DNA from: Prochlorococcus sp. AG-402-K14
GTDB lineage: Bacteria; Cyanobacteriota; Cyanobacteriia; PCC-6307; Cyanobiaceae
Assembly (NCBI GenBank): GCA_003216815.1
Contig: QCIG01000003.1
Coordinates: 39,016 to 103,015 of the forward strand
Direction: 5' to 3'
Length of the DNA stretch: 64,000 nt
The position numbers and the translations under genes were made by a program. Under the pieces are notes generated by a model. That model saw nothing but the letters and a program-made list of their open reading frames with translations. It ran no database searches and was not told the DNA's origin. This document shows positions 26,841 to 35,532 of this stretch, one piece after another; position 1 is the stretch's first letter; every line of letters begins with the position of its first letter.

Positions 26841-28214
26841 CTAAACTAATCCAACTGGATCGGCAGCAACCTCATCAGGAATAGAATTTCCTCCTGTAGG
26901 GGGCTTGTCTTTCAAAACAACTCTCAGTAAAACAGGTGCTAAAAATGTTGTGCCTATAACCATTAACAATATTGCAGCCTCTAAAGAAGGAGTCAGCAAC
27001 CCAGCACTGGTTCCCAACCCAAGAAATATCAAACCGACCTCGCCTCGAGGCATCATTCCTAAACCAACCACCAATCTATTTGTTGGTTTATCAATGACAA
27101 ATGACCAACCAGCCGCAATCTTTCCGATAATTGCAACAATAAAAAGGAAACCAGCAACAATTAGAGCAGATCGACTTTCTGGATCCAAAGGATTTATTAC
27201 TGAAAGATCCATACCTGCGCCAACTAAAACAAAGAAGATAGTTGCGAAAAGTGATACCAAAGGTAAAACCGATTGTTGAATGGCATGATTATTTTTCGAA
27301 CTACTAAGTATTAATCCAGCGGCGAAGGCACCTAGAGCTGCCTCTAAACCAATCGCAGTAGCCACAAAACAGCTTAGAACTAAAATCACGAAAGAAGCCA
27401 CTACAACAGCTCCAGGGGCCTTGAGTCTTTCAAGCAACCAATCAAAAGCAGGGGCAGCTGTTCTACTTAAGGCAATTGCAGCAATCACAAAAACAGTGGC
27501 AGCTAACACTAATTTTACAATTGGAGCAATTTGTAATGACCCGCCCGTAGCAAGAGCAACTACAACTGCGAGAATTACAATTCCAAGGATGTCATCAAGT
27601 ACTGCTGCGCCAATAACAATTTGACCTTCGCGAGTTTTCAAATAACCAAGCTCACCAAAAACACTTGCTGTAATACCGATACTCGTAGCAGTCATTGATG
27701 CGCCAGCAAATATTGCAGGTATCACATCAACTTGGAAAATAAACATTAATCCAAAAGTTCCAAAAGCAAATGGCAAAATCACTCCTGCCATTGCAACGGT
27801 GAACGCTTGAGCTCCGACTGCCACAAGTTCTTCTAACTCACTTTCCAGACCAGTTAGAAAAAGCAAAGCATATAGACCTAAGGTTGCCACCGCTTGTAAT
27901 GAAGGAAAAGTTTCAAAATAAATATCTGGAACTGCCTCTTTAGGCACTGAAGCAAGAGTGCTAATGAGAGATACAAACCCTTGATTTAATTCAGCATGAG
28001 CACTTGGAGGCAATAAAAGATGCAACCCTGAGGCTCCAATTAGAACTCCTGCAAGAAGCTCCCCAACAATTGTAGGTAAACTAAGTCGAACTAAAATCTC
28101 TGCCAAAGTCCTTGCGGCCACAAAAATCATCAAGAAATTTATGACACCTATAAGAGTTTCTGCGACCTCAACATCATGAGTATTTAGTACTGAGACTAAA
28201 GTAGGTAATACCAT
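26841..28214 (-). CDS. Na+/H+ antiporter, CPA2 family (NapA-like)
   Basis: A 457-residue inner-membrane cation/proton antiporter with about twelve hydrophobic segments. Family marks are LSLPTIVGELLAGVLIGASG, a TGLESELEELV stretch, the transport core GASMTATSIGITASVFGELG with VLDDILGIVILAVV (the Asp-Asp pair), and MMPRGEVGLIFLGLGTSAGL. No C-terminal TrkA/RCK domain is present. It probably extrudes Na+ in exchange for protons, important in seawater. It starts with ATG, divergent from glgP; the 164-base gap holds both promoters. Confidence 0.9.
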   Translation of the reverse strand: MVLPTLVSVLNTHDVEVAETLIGVINFLMIFVAARTLAEILVRLSLPTIVGELLAGVLIGASGLHLLLPPSAHAELNQGFVSLISTLASVPKEAVPDIYFETFPSLQAVATLGLYALLFLTGLESELEELVAVGAQAFTVAMAGVILPFAFGTFGLMFIFQVDVIPAIFAGASMTATSIGITASVFGELGYLKTREGQIVIGAAVLDDILGIVILAVVVALATGGSLQIAPIVKLVLAATVFVIAAIALSRTAAPAFDWLLERLKAPGAVVVASFVILVLSCFVATAIGLEAALGAFAAGLILSSSKNNHAIQQSVLPLVSLFATIFFVLVGAGMDLSVINPLDPESRSALIVAGFLFIVAIIGKIAAGWSFVIDKPTNRLVVGLGMMPRGEVGLIFLGLGTSAGLLTPSLEAAILLMVIGTTFLAPVLLRVVLKDKPPTGGNSIPDEVAADPVGLV

Positions 28215-28378
28215 CAGGTTTGCTAAAAAAGCCTTTTCAATAAGACATAAATTACCTAATCACAGGGCATATTTGGCTTAAGTATCAAAGGTGACTTAAT
28301 TAATAAGGTGTGGATCTGAAGTTACTAACAGATTACTAGAGCGAAATTGGCTAGCGTCCAGAAACATTTGATGCCTTT

Positions 28379-30898
28379 ATGAGCAGTTCCCAGTCAATAG
28401 ATCTGCGTCTGCCCACCCCAGGATGCTATGCAGATCCTGTTCGGGCTGGCATGGATGCCGATGCAGTCTTCGATGGAATGACTGAGCATCTCTTTTTTAC
28501 TCTTGGCAAACTCGCCACATCGGCAAGTTTACGAGATCTCTATATGGCCTTGAGTTTTGCTGTCAGAGACAGACTTATGAGTAGGTATCTCACAAGTCAA
28601 GAAACAATTAGAGCAAGACCTCAAAAAACTGTCGCATATCTTTCTGCGGAATTTCTTATTGGACCTCAACTGAACAATAATCTTTTAAATTTAGGGATTA
28701 AAAAAGAAGCAGAAGAGGCTCTTAAAAGATTTGGAATCGAATCTCTCAATGACATACTGGAAGTAGAAGAAGAACCTGGGCTTGGGAATGGCGGGTTAGG
28801 TAGACTTGCAGCTTGCTATATGGAATCACTTGCAAGTCTTCAAGTCCCTGCTGTGGGATACGGAATAAGGTATGAATTCGGTATTTTCAACCAATTAATC
28901 AGGGATGGTTGGCAAGTAGAAGTTACTGATAAATGGTTAAAAGGTGGATGGCCCTGGGAATTACCCCAACCAGATGAAGCATGTTTAGTTGGTTTCGGTG
29001 GGCAAACAGAGAGTTATACCGATGACAATGGAAATTATCGCTCTCGTTGGATTCCAAGTGAACATGCAATAGGTGTTCCGCATGACGTTCCTGTACTTGG
29101 TTATAGAGTGAACAGCTGTGATCGATTGCGATTGTGGAGAGCTGATGCAACCGAAAGTTTTGATTTCTATGCTTTCAATATTGGTGATTACTACGGTGCT
29201 GTTGAAGAAAAAGTCGCTTCAGAAACTCTTTCGAAAGTGCTTTACCCCAATGATGGAACTGATGAAGGAAGACGATTGCGTCTAAAGCAACAACATTTTT
29301 TTGTAAGTTGTTCCTTACAGGACATGCTTAGAAGTCTAGAAAAACGATCTATACCTGTTGAAGACTTTCCAAATCACTGGACAGTGCAACTTAATGACAC
29401 TCATCCAGCCATTGCTGTGGCTGAGTTAATGAGACTTTTAATTGATCAACACAGATTAGACTGGGATAAAGCATGGGAAATTACCAATAGATCTGTTGCT
29501 TATACGAACCACACTTTGTTACCTGAGGCCCTTGAGAAATGGGACCTAAGCCTATTTAAAAACTTATTACCAAGACATCTAGAACTAATATATGAAATCA
29601 ATAGGAGATTCTTACAACAAGTAAGGCTTAAGTATCCAGGGAATGACTCAATTTTACGGAAACTTTCAATTATTGATGAAGAAGGAGGAAAAGCTATTCG
29701 TATGGCACATCTAGCAACCATTGGAGCACATCATGTAAATGGAGTAGCAGCATTACATTCAGATTTAATCAAGAGACAATTATTACCCGAATTCGCAGAA
29801 CTATGGCCCGAAAAATTTACTAACGTCACTAATGGTGTCACCCCTCGTAGATGGGTGGCTTTAGCAAATCCTGAACTTTCTAAACTTCTAGACAAAGAAA
29901 TTGGTCCAAATTGGATTACTAATATGGATCTATTACGTGAGTTAGAGACAAAAGAAAATGATTCTAGTTTTCTAGATCTTTTTGCTTCAGCCAAACTTTC
30001 TGGGAAAAGAAAACTAGCAAGTTATATACATAAGCAAACTGGAGTTCTTGTAGATCCATCAAGTTTATTTGATGTTCAAGTCAAAAGAATTCACCAATAT
30101 AAGAGACAACATTTAAACGCTTTGCAGGTCATTGCTCAATATCTAAGAATTAAAAATGGAATTACACAAAATATTGCACCTCGCACCATAATTTTTGGAG
30201 GAAAAGCTGCGCCAGGCTATTTCATAGCAAAGTTAATGATTAGATTTATCAATGGAATAGCAGATGTAGTTAATGCAGATCCAGATATGGAAGGATTATT
30301 AAGAGTTGTTTTCCTTCCTGATTACAATGTAAAACTAGGCGAGCAAGTTTATCCAGCTACTGATCTATCTGAGCAAATTTCAACTGCTGGTAAAGAAGCT
30401 TCAGGAACGGGCAATATGAAATTCGCAATGAATGGTGCATTAACAATTGGTACACTTGATGGAGCTAATGTTGAAATTAGAGAAAGAGTAGGAGCTGAAA
30501 ATTTCTTTTTATTTGGAAAGACAGAATCAGAAATCATGTCATTAAGAGATCAAAGTTATAGTCCTACTGCCTTTATTAATGAATCAAACGAGCTACAAGA
30601 AACTCTTAAATTAATAGAAGTTGGTCATTTTAGTAATGGAGATAGTGAACTTTTTAGACCAATAATCAATATCTTGACGGGCAATGATCCTTTCTTTGTT
30701 ATGGCAGATTTTGATGATTACCTTCGTGCACAGGATGAAGTTAGCAAAGCCTGGAAAAAGAGTCAGGAATGGAACCGTATGGCACTTTTAAATACAGCTA
30801 GGTCAGGTTTTTTCTCTTCTGACAGATCAATACGAGAATACTGTCAATCCATATGGAAAGTTGAACCATTACCTGTTGAAATAAGTTGCGAAAAATAA
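28379..30898 (+). CDS. glgP: Glycogen phosphorylase
   Basis: Phosphorolysis of glycogen to glucose-1-phosphate, mobilising the dark carbon store. The 839-residue protein is full length: KTVAYLSAEFLIGPQLNNNL, EPGLGNGGLGRLAACYMESL, NDTHPAIAVAELMRLL, RIHQYKRQHLNALQVI, and the pyridoxal-phosphate site EASGTGNMKFAMNGALTIGT with Lys. The N-terminal regulatory extension of animal enzymes is absent, as expected. It starts with ATG 28379. It ends four bases before the convergent hypothetical gene. Confidence 0.97.
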   Translation: MSSSQSIDLRLPTPGCYADPVRAGMDADAVFDGMTEHLFFTLGKLATSASLRDLYMALSFAVRDRLMSRYLTSQETIRARPQKTVAYLSAEFLIGPQLNNNLLNLGIKKEAEEALKRFGIESLNDILEVEEEPGLGNGGLGRLAACYMESLASLQVPAVGYGIRYEFGIFNQLIRDGWQVEVTDKWLKGGWPWELPQPDEACLVGFGGQTESYTDDNGNYRSRWIPSEHAIGVPHDVPVLGYRVNSCDRLRLWRADATESFDFYAFNIGDYYGAVEEKVASETLSKVLYPNDGTDEGRRLRLKQQHFFVSCSLQDMLRSLEKRSIPVEDFPNHWTVQLNDTHPAIAVAELMRLLIDQHRLDWDKAWEITNRSVAYTNHTLLPEALEKWDLSLFKNLLPRHLELIYEINRRFLQQVRLKYPGNDSILRKLSIIDEEGGKAIRMAHLATIGAHHVNGVAALHSDLIKRQLLPEFAELWPEKFTNVTNGVTPRRWVALANPELSKLLDKEIGPNWITNMDLLRELETKENDSSFLDLFASAKLSGKRKLASYIHKQTGVLVDPSSLFDVQVKRIHQYKRQHLNALQVIAQYLRIKNGITQNIAPRTIIFGGKAAPGYFIAKLMIRFINGIADVVNADPDMEGLLRVVFLPDYNVKLGEQVYPATDLSEQISTAGKEASGTGNMKFAMNGALTIGTLDGANVEIRERVGAENFFLFGKTESEIMSLRDQSYSPTAFINESNELQETLKLIEVGHFSNGDSELFRPIINILTGNDPFFVMADFDDYLRAQDEVSKAWKKSQEWNRMALLNTARSGFFSSDRSIREYCQSIWKVEPLPVEISCEK

Positions 30899-30902
30899 CT
30901 AC

Positions 30903-31361
30903 CTATTTTTCAGGCAAGTCAGGTGTTTGATGTAATAATCTGTTCAATCTTAAACGATCAACATTTAATGGATCTGGAGCAAGTTCTCCAGCAATTTCAC
31001 GAAATTTATCTTCAATTTTTTCAGGTACTTTGACATCAAAGATTCTTTCCATTAAAGCCTCAATGGAAAACAAGTGAGCATTGATATTCTCAAGGTCAGA
31101 TATAACTTGTTTCATCGATTCTTCTTTATTCTCAATAGATCCGCTATGTAAGTTTTCATCAGATTTGCTAGAAGAGTTTGAATTAATTTGCTTTTGCAAA
31201 TCTTCAATTACTCGTCCACATAAAGTTCTAAAAGATTGAAGAGCAGCCCAATTAACTTCTTGTTGTTGACGCAGAGTTGGAAATTCTCTAATGAAGCGAT
31301 CATGTTCTCGATAAAATCTAAGGCAATCTGGGCATTGGCATGGTTCTTCAGGCACCTTCAT
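30903..31361 (-). CDS. Conserved hypothetical protein with N-terminal CxCxxC
   Basis: A 152-residue soluble protein I do not recognise. It opens MKVPEEPCQCPDCLRFYREH, a cysteine cluster that may bind metal, then helical segments (ALQSFRTLCGRVIEDLQKQI), a polar Ser/Asn/Lys linker, and a helical C-terminus ending LHQTPDLPEK. The longest frame uses TTG 31364; the adjacent ATG 31361 is preferred. It lies 31 bases downstream of another unknown gene on the same strand, and convergent with glgP. Confidence 0.68.
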   Translation of the reverse strand: MKVPEEPCQCPDCLRFYREHDRFIREFPTLRQQQEVNWAALQSFRTLCGRVIEDLQKQINSNSSSKSDENLHSGSIENKEESMKQVISDLENINAHLFSIEALMERIFDVKVPEKIEDKFREIAGELAPDPLNVDRLRLNRLLHQTPDLPEK

Positions 31362-31392
31362 CAAGGCAGCTTAAAACCTATCATTGCATTTA

Positions 31393-31731
31393 TTAGGCCG
31401 TCATAGGAGGCTCACCTTTAAAAAATTCTTCTCCACCATCATTTTGATCTAAATCAGAGCTCTCAGGAAGCGGTATTTCAATGCTGGTTACTACCTGAAT
31501 AACATCTCGTAATCTCATTGAGTCAGCGAACCATCCCATTGCCTGCTCTGTATCCCCTCTTCCTTCAGCATCATTAGCTTGTTCTTCATGTGCTTCAGCT
31601 AGAAGTGTTAACCAACATAAACATCTGGCTTGCACAATGGATAAATCTAAATCACTAGGTTGGGATTTAGATATATGTTCACTTTCTTGCTGAACAAGTA
31701 ATCTTAAGCGGAGATCGTGAAGCTGGGCCAT
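31393..31731 (-). CDS. Conserved hypothetical protein
   Basis: A 112-residue acidic, largely helical protein with no recognised domain: MAQLHDLRLRLLVQQESEHI at the start, ARCLCWLTLLAEAHEEQAND and AMGWFADSMRLRDVIQVV in the middle, and an acidic C-terminal tail. The middle could be a TPR-like helical pair, though no full repeat is present. It starts with ATG 31731. It sits upstream of the CxCxxC gene, probably in one transcript, about 100 bases from the 3' end of tRNA-Arg. Confidence 0.65.
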   Translation of the reverse strand: MAQLHDLRLRLLVQQESEHISKSQPSDLDLSIVQARCLCWLTLLAEAHEEQANDAEGRGDTEQAMGWFADSMRLRDVIQVVTSIEIPLPESSDLDQNDGGEEFFKGEPPMTA

Positions 31732-31831
31732 TTTGACTGATTCACTACAACAACGCTAGCGAGAGAGCAAGGATTTTGCACACCCACCACATATAGGAGT
31801 ACATTTTTTTATTTTTAATTCGTTTTTAGCA

Positions 31832-31905
<74 letters not shown>

Positions 31906-31943
31906 CTGAAATTAATTATGCCTTGAGGCATGATGGAGTTGAA
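31906..31943. promoter_or_regulatory. Overlapping divergent promoters of tRNA-Arg and rnpB
   Basis: Only 34 bases separate the two RNA 5' ends. For rnpB (plus) CTGAAA (31906-31911), a 17-base spacer and CATGAT (31929-31934) end five bases before the RNA. For tRNA-Arg (minus) TTCAAC (31943-31938), a 17-base spacer and CATAAT (31920-31915) end nine bases before the tRNA. A perfect inverted repeat ATGCCT-TG-AGGCAT (31918-31931) lies at the centre. The promoter assignment is inference from spacing and sequence. Confidence 0.5.
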
Positions 31944-32340
31944 AGCAGGGGAGGTGATCGCAATTGAACTTCAGCAAAAGCTGAAGAATTCTATTGAGGA
32001 AAGTCCGGGCTCCTATTTGGCCAGGCTTGCTGGGTAATTCCCAGTGCGGGTGACCGTGAGGATAGTGCCACAGAAATACACCGCCTAATGCTTCATGGGG
32101 AAATCCCGACAAGCATGGCAAGGGTGCAAAGGTGCGGTAAGAGCGCACCAGCAGCATCGAGAGGTGCTGGCTAGGTAAACCCCGGCTAGGAGCAAGGCGA
32201 GGAACTTAGGATGGCCATAGACCTAGTTCCAAAGTAGAGCCGCTTGAGGCTATCGGTAACGTTAGTCCCAGATAGATGATGACCCATTCACTTTCTAACC
32301 AAAGCAGAATGAACAGAACCCGGCTTACGACCTGCTTTCA
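31940..32340 (+). ncRNA. rnpB: RNase P RNA, bacterial type A
   Basis: Catalytic RNA that removes 5' leaders from tRNA precursors. Recognised by GAGGAAAGTCCGGGC, ACAGAAATACACCGCC, GGTAAACCCCGGC, the universal GATGATGACC region and ACAGAACCCGGCTTA near the 3' end. The ends are set by helix P1: TGAAAGCAGG (31940-31949) pairs with CCTGCTTTCA (32331-32340). The length of about 401 bases is normal. An 81-codon minus-strand frame over it is chance. Confidence 0.95.
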
Positions 32341-32415
32341 CATTATTTATTTTTAATTAAAAAATTAACTGAAACCTTATTAATTTATCAATTCAATTTT
32401 ATGCTTTAAATAATC

Positions 32416-33159
32416 ATGAAAATTTCCAATCAAAGAATAGAAGAAATAGTTAAATTCATTAGCGATCTAGATTTAGATATAAAGTATAAAAAAGAATTTA
32501 ATCATGAAAGAATAAAAAATATTTCGTATATTAATGAATCACTAACACATAGTTCAGCAAATAGTGAAGTTAATTATGAAAATCTTGAATTTCTTGGAGA
32601 TGCAGTTTTAAGACTAATTGCCTCAGATTTCATAAAAAATAAATATCCACATATGAAAGTTGGAGAGAGATCAGAGCTTCGTTCACATCTTGTCAGTGAT
32701 CAATGGCTAGAAGAAGTTGGTAAAAAAATAAACATTAAAAGTGTATTAGTAATTGGAGAGAAAGCGATTAGAGATAAATCAGCAAATGCAACGATTCTGG
32801 CAGAAGCAACTGAGGCCTTAATAGGAGCCTTATATGAAAGTCTCAAGATTTTAAATCCTATTAAAAATTGGCTAATCCCATTCTGGGATGAGACAAGTCA
32901 AGAAGTTTTAGCTGATCCTCATAGAAAAAACTACAAATCAGCACTGCAGGAATTAACTCAAAGCGAGGGCTTATCAATTCCCATATATAAAACAATTGAA
33001 ATTGACAAAAAACATGACAATCCAAAGCGATTTTTTTGTACTGTTTACATCAAAAACCAATCAATAGCTGATGGTTGGGGGAAGTCAATGAAAAACGCAG
33101 AAAAAGATGCTGCAAATAAGGCATTAATGTCTTTGAAAAATAAAAGACTTGATATGTAA
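32416..33159 (+). CDS. rnc: Ribonuclease III
   Basis: Double-strand-specific endoribonuclease that processes rRNA precursors and structured RNAs. The 247-residue protein has the catalytic signature NLEFLGDAVLRLIASDF, the second acidic cluster in ILAEATEALIGALYES, and a C-terminal double-strand RNA-binding domain (NYKSALQELTQSEG to KNAEKDAANKALMSL). It starts with ATG 32416, about 75 bases after rnpB, so two RNA-processing genes are adjacent on the same strand. Some cyanobacteria carry two full-length RNase III proteins plus Mini-III; which paralogue this is was not resolved. Confidence 0.94.
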   Translation: MKISNQRIEEIVKFISDLDLDIKYKKEFNHERIKNISYINESLTHSSANSEVNYENLEFLGDAVLRLIASDFIKNKYPHMKVGERSELRSHLVSDQWLEEVGKKINIKSVLVIGEKAIRDKSANATILAEATEALIGALYESLKILNPIKNWLIPFWDETSQEVLADPHRKNYKSALQELTQSEGLSIPIYKTIEIDKKHDNPKRFFCTVYIKNQSIADGWGKSMKNAEKDAANKALMSLKNKRLDM

Positions 33160-33185
33160 TTAATTGTATTTAAAAAAATGATTAA

Positions 33186-33371
33186 TTAGCTTTTCAATAG
33201 ATCTTTTAAAGGCATTGTAAGTAATTTATCCCAATTACCTCCTTCAAACAGAACCGCAGCTTTATCACCGCTTATTCTTTGAACAAAGCCTTCATAACCA
33301 TTATAAATTGACTCTTGGTTATTAACAGTTACTGTTGTACCAGGCAGGATAGGTTCTTTTGAATCAATCAT
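33186..33371 (-). CDS. ndhS: NAD(P)H dehydrogenase-like complex subunit NdhS
   Basis: Small SH3-like peripheral subunit of the photosynthetic NDH-1 complex that contributes to the ferredoxin docking site for cyclic electron flow. The 61-residue protein matches Synechocystis Ssl0352-type NdhS as I recall it: ILPGTTVTVNNQESIYNGYE, GFVQRISGDKAAVLFEGGNW and DKLLTMPLKDLL. It is close to the usual length of about 70 residues. It starts with ATG, divergent from rimM by 49 bases. The gene is small but strongly supported. Confidence 0.9.
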   Translation of the reverse strand: MIDSKEPILPGTTVTVNNQESIYNGYEGFVQRISGDKAAVLFEGGNWDKLLTMPLKDLLKS

Positions 33372-33420
33372 AGTTAAAAATATTTAAATAAACTAATAGA
33401 CTAAAAGTATACTTACAAAC

Positions 33421-33951
33421 ATGATCGAAAAAAAGCAATGGATGTCAATAGGTGAAATTGTTGCTCCCCAGGGTTTAAAAGGAGATATTCGAATTAAACC
33501 TAGCAGCGACTTTCCAGAAAGGTTTACTAAACCTGGAAAACGTTGGATACAAAAAAATAAAGAGTCACCCACTGCAATCAAATTAATAAAAGGGACTCTG
33601 ATTCCAGGTAAATCAATCTACGTACTCTCCATCGAAGGCATATCTGATAGAAGTTCTGCAGAAAGAATTATTGGTTGGAATTTAGTCATACCAGTTGATA
33701 GTAGACCAAGTATGAGTAAGGATGAGTACCATTACTTTGATTTGATTGGTTTAGAAGTAAGACAAGGACCAAAAAAAACATTAATTGGTTATGTAATTGA
33801 CTTAATCAAAGGAGGGAACGACCTTCTAGAGATAGAGTTAGTAGAAGGTAAAAAAGTTTTGGTACCTTTTGTAAAAGAAATTGTCCCAGAAATAGAAATC
33901 AAAGAAAAATGGCTGCTCATCAATCCCCCTCCTGGCTTATTGGAACTCTAA
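33421..33951 (+). CDS. rimM: Ribosome maturation factor RimM
   Basis: Binds ribosomal protein S19 and helps mature the 3' domain of 16S rRNA in the 30S subunit. The 176-residue protein begins with the RimM core WMSIGEIVAPQGLKGDIRIK, then IEGISDRSSAERIIGWNLVI, and ends in a PRC barrel: YHYFDLIGLEVRQGPKKTLI to VPFVKEIVPEIEIKEKWLLI. It starts with ATG 33421. The manC-like gene follows 58 bases downstream on the same strand. Confidence 0.96.
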   Translation: MIEKKQWMSIGEIVAPQGLKGDIRIKPSSDFPERFTKPGKRWIQKNKESPTAIKLIKGTLIPGKSIYVLSIEGISDRSSAERIIGWNLVIPVDSRPSMSKDEYHYFDLIGLEVRQGPKKTLIGYVIDLIKGGNDLLEIELVEGKKVLVPFVKEIVPEIEIKEKWLLINPPPGLLEL

Positions 33952-34009
33952 AAATCATTCAGATGCTTACCCATAACTTCAAACATGGATTACAAAGTGC
34001 TTCATTCCA

Positions 34010-35461
34010 ATGACTGATCAATCAATAATTCCTGTAATTCTTAGTGGTGGATCAGGAACAAGACTTTGGCCACTTTCAAGAGAAAGTTACCCGAAACAAT
34101 TTCTAGCACTAGATTCGCGAACAAAGAAAACTCTTTTGCAGAAAACTTTTGAAAGGCTTTTAGGATTAGAGGGACTTGAAAATCCGATATTGATATGCAA
34201 TGAGGATCATAGATTTATAGTCGCAGAACAATTTAGAGAGATCAAGACTGAACCCCAAGCAATTATTTTGGAACCAGTCGGTCGTAACACTGCTCCAGCG
34301 ATAGCAGTTGCTGCTCTTCAGGCCATTTCTTTGGGTAAAGATCCTTTGCTATTAATTTTGGCAGCTGATCATTTGATAGAAAATATCATTGAATTTAAAA
34401 AAGTAATTCAATCTGCAAAAACTTATGCGAACCAGGGGAGACTAGTTACTTTTGGGATTGTTCCAACCTGCGCAGAAACTGGTTACGGTTATATTGAAGC
34501 AAAAGAATCGCCGAATCAAGCTGATCAAATAACTGGTTTAGAAATAAACAAATTCATAGAAAAACCTAATCAAGATATAGCTGAAAAATTAATCAAAGAT
34601 TCTCGCTACACCTGGAACAGTGGTATGTTTCTTTTTAAAGCGAGTTCAATTCTAAATGAATTAGAAAAATTCTCTCCGGAAATTATTAATTACTGCAAGA
34701 TTGCTATTGAGAAGGATGTAGCAGATCTTGACTTTCTACGATTAGAAGAAAAATCATTCAAAAAATGTCCTAAAATATCTTTAGATATTGCAGTGATGGA
34801 AAAAACAAAATTAGGAACCGTTCTACCTTTAAATGTAGGGTGGAGTGATATAGGAAGTTGGAAATCCTTATGGGATATTAGTCAAAAAAATAATGATGGA
34901 AACTATATAAATGGGAGAGTAATAGCAGAAAAAAGTAAAAACTGTTATTTAAAAAGTGAGCAGCGTCTAATAGTAGGAATAGGATTGGATAATTTAATAG
35001 TTGTAGACACAAATGATGCAATATTAGTAGCCAATCGAGATCAATCGCAACATATCGGAAATATAGTCAAAAGTCTAAACTCAACAGAATTTCCAGAGGG
35101 TAAAACGCATAGAAAAATTTATAGACCTTGGGGTAATTATACTACAATAGTTGAGGGAAATAGATGGCTAGTTAAGCTTATAGAAGTAAAACCAAATGCC
35201 TCACTTTCTTTACAAATGCATCATCATAGAGCTGAACATTGGGTTGTAGTTAATGGAACAGCCTTGATAGAAAAAAATGGAGAAGAGAAACTTCTAAGTG
35301 AAAACGAAAGTACATTTATTCCTTTAGGTTGCAAACATAGATTAAGTAATCCAGGTAGAATGAAACTTGAGCTTATTGAAGTTCAAAGTGGTACGTATTT
35401 AGACGAAGAAGATATCATTCGTTTTGAGGATACTTATGGTAGAATAAGAAATTTGAACTAA
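34010..35461 (+). CDS. manC: Mannose-1-phosphate guanylyltransferase / mannose-6-phosphate isomerase
   Basis: Type II bifunctional enzyme that makes GDP-mannose for surface polysaccharide. The 483-residue protein has an N-terminal nucleotidyltransferase domain, VILSGGSGTRLWPLSRESYP and PQAIILEPVGRNTAPAIAVA, then FIEKPNQDIAEKLI and YTWNSGMFLFKAS. The C-terminal cupin is the isomerase: YRPWGNYTTIVEGNRWLVKL, SLQMHHHRAEHWVVVNGTA and FIPLGCKHRLSNPG. It starts with ATG 34010. No other sugar-nucleotide genes are next to it. Confidence 0.94.
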   Translation: MTDQSIIPVILSGGSGTRLWPLSRESYPKQFLALDSRTKKTLLQKTFERLLGLEGLENPILICNEDHRFIVAEQFREIKTEPQAIILEPVGRNTAPAIAVAALQAISLGKDPLLLILAADHLIENIIEFKKVIQSAKTYANQGRLVTFGIVPTCAETGYGYIEAKESPNQADQITGLEINKFIEKPNQDIAEKLIKDSRYTWNSGMFLFKASSILNELEKFSPEIINYCKIAIEKDVADLDFLRLEEKSFKKCPKISLDIAVMEKTKLGTVLPLNVGWSDIGSWKSLWDISQKNNDGNYINGRVIAEKSKNCYLKSEQRLIVGIGLDNLIVVDTNDAILVANRDQSQHIGNIVKSLNSTEFPEGKTHRKIYRPWGNYTTIVEGNRWLVKLIEVKPNASLSLQMHHHRAEHWVVVNGTALIEKNGEEKLLSENESTFIPLGCKHRLSNPGRMKLELIEVQSGTYLDEEDIIRFEDTYGRIRNLN

Positions 35462-35532
35462 TAAAAGACTAAAAATAGTAAATAAAAACTTGTTAAAAAT
35501 AATTAGTTAAAATTATTGATTAGTTAGAATTT

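Noticed and set aside
26905..27624. Long plus-strand frames opposite the Na+/H+ antiporter
   Set aside because: They mirror the codon pattern of the antiporter and show no domain; the antiporter motifs are clear.
31912..32157. 81-codon minus-strand open frame
   Set aside because: It lies entirely over rnpB, whose conserved elements are unmistakable.
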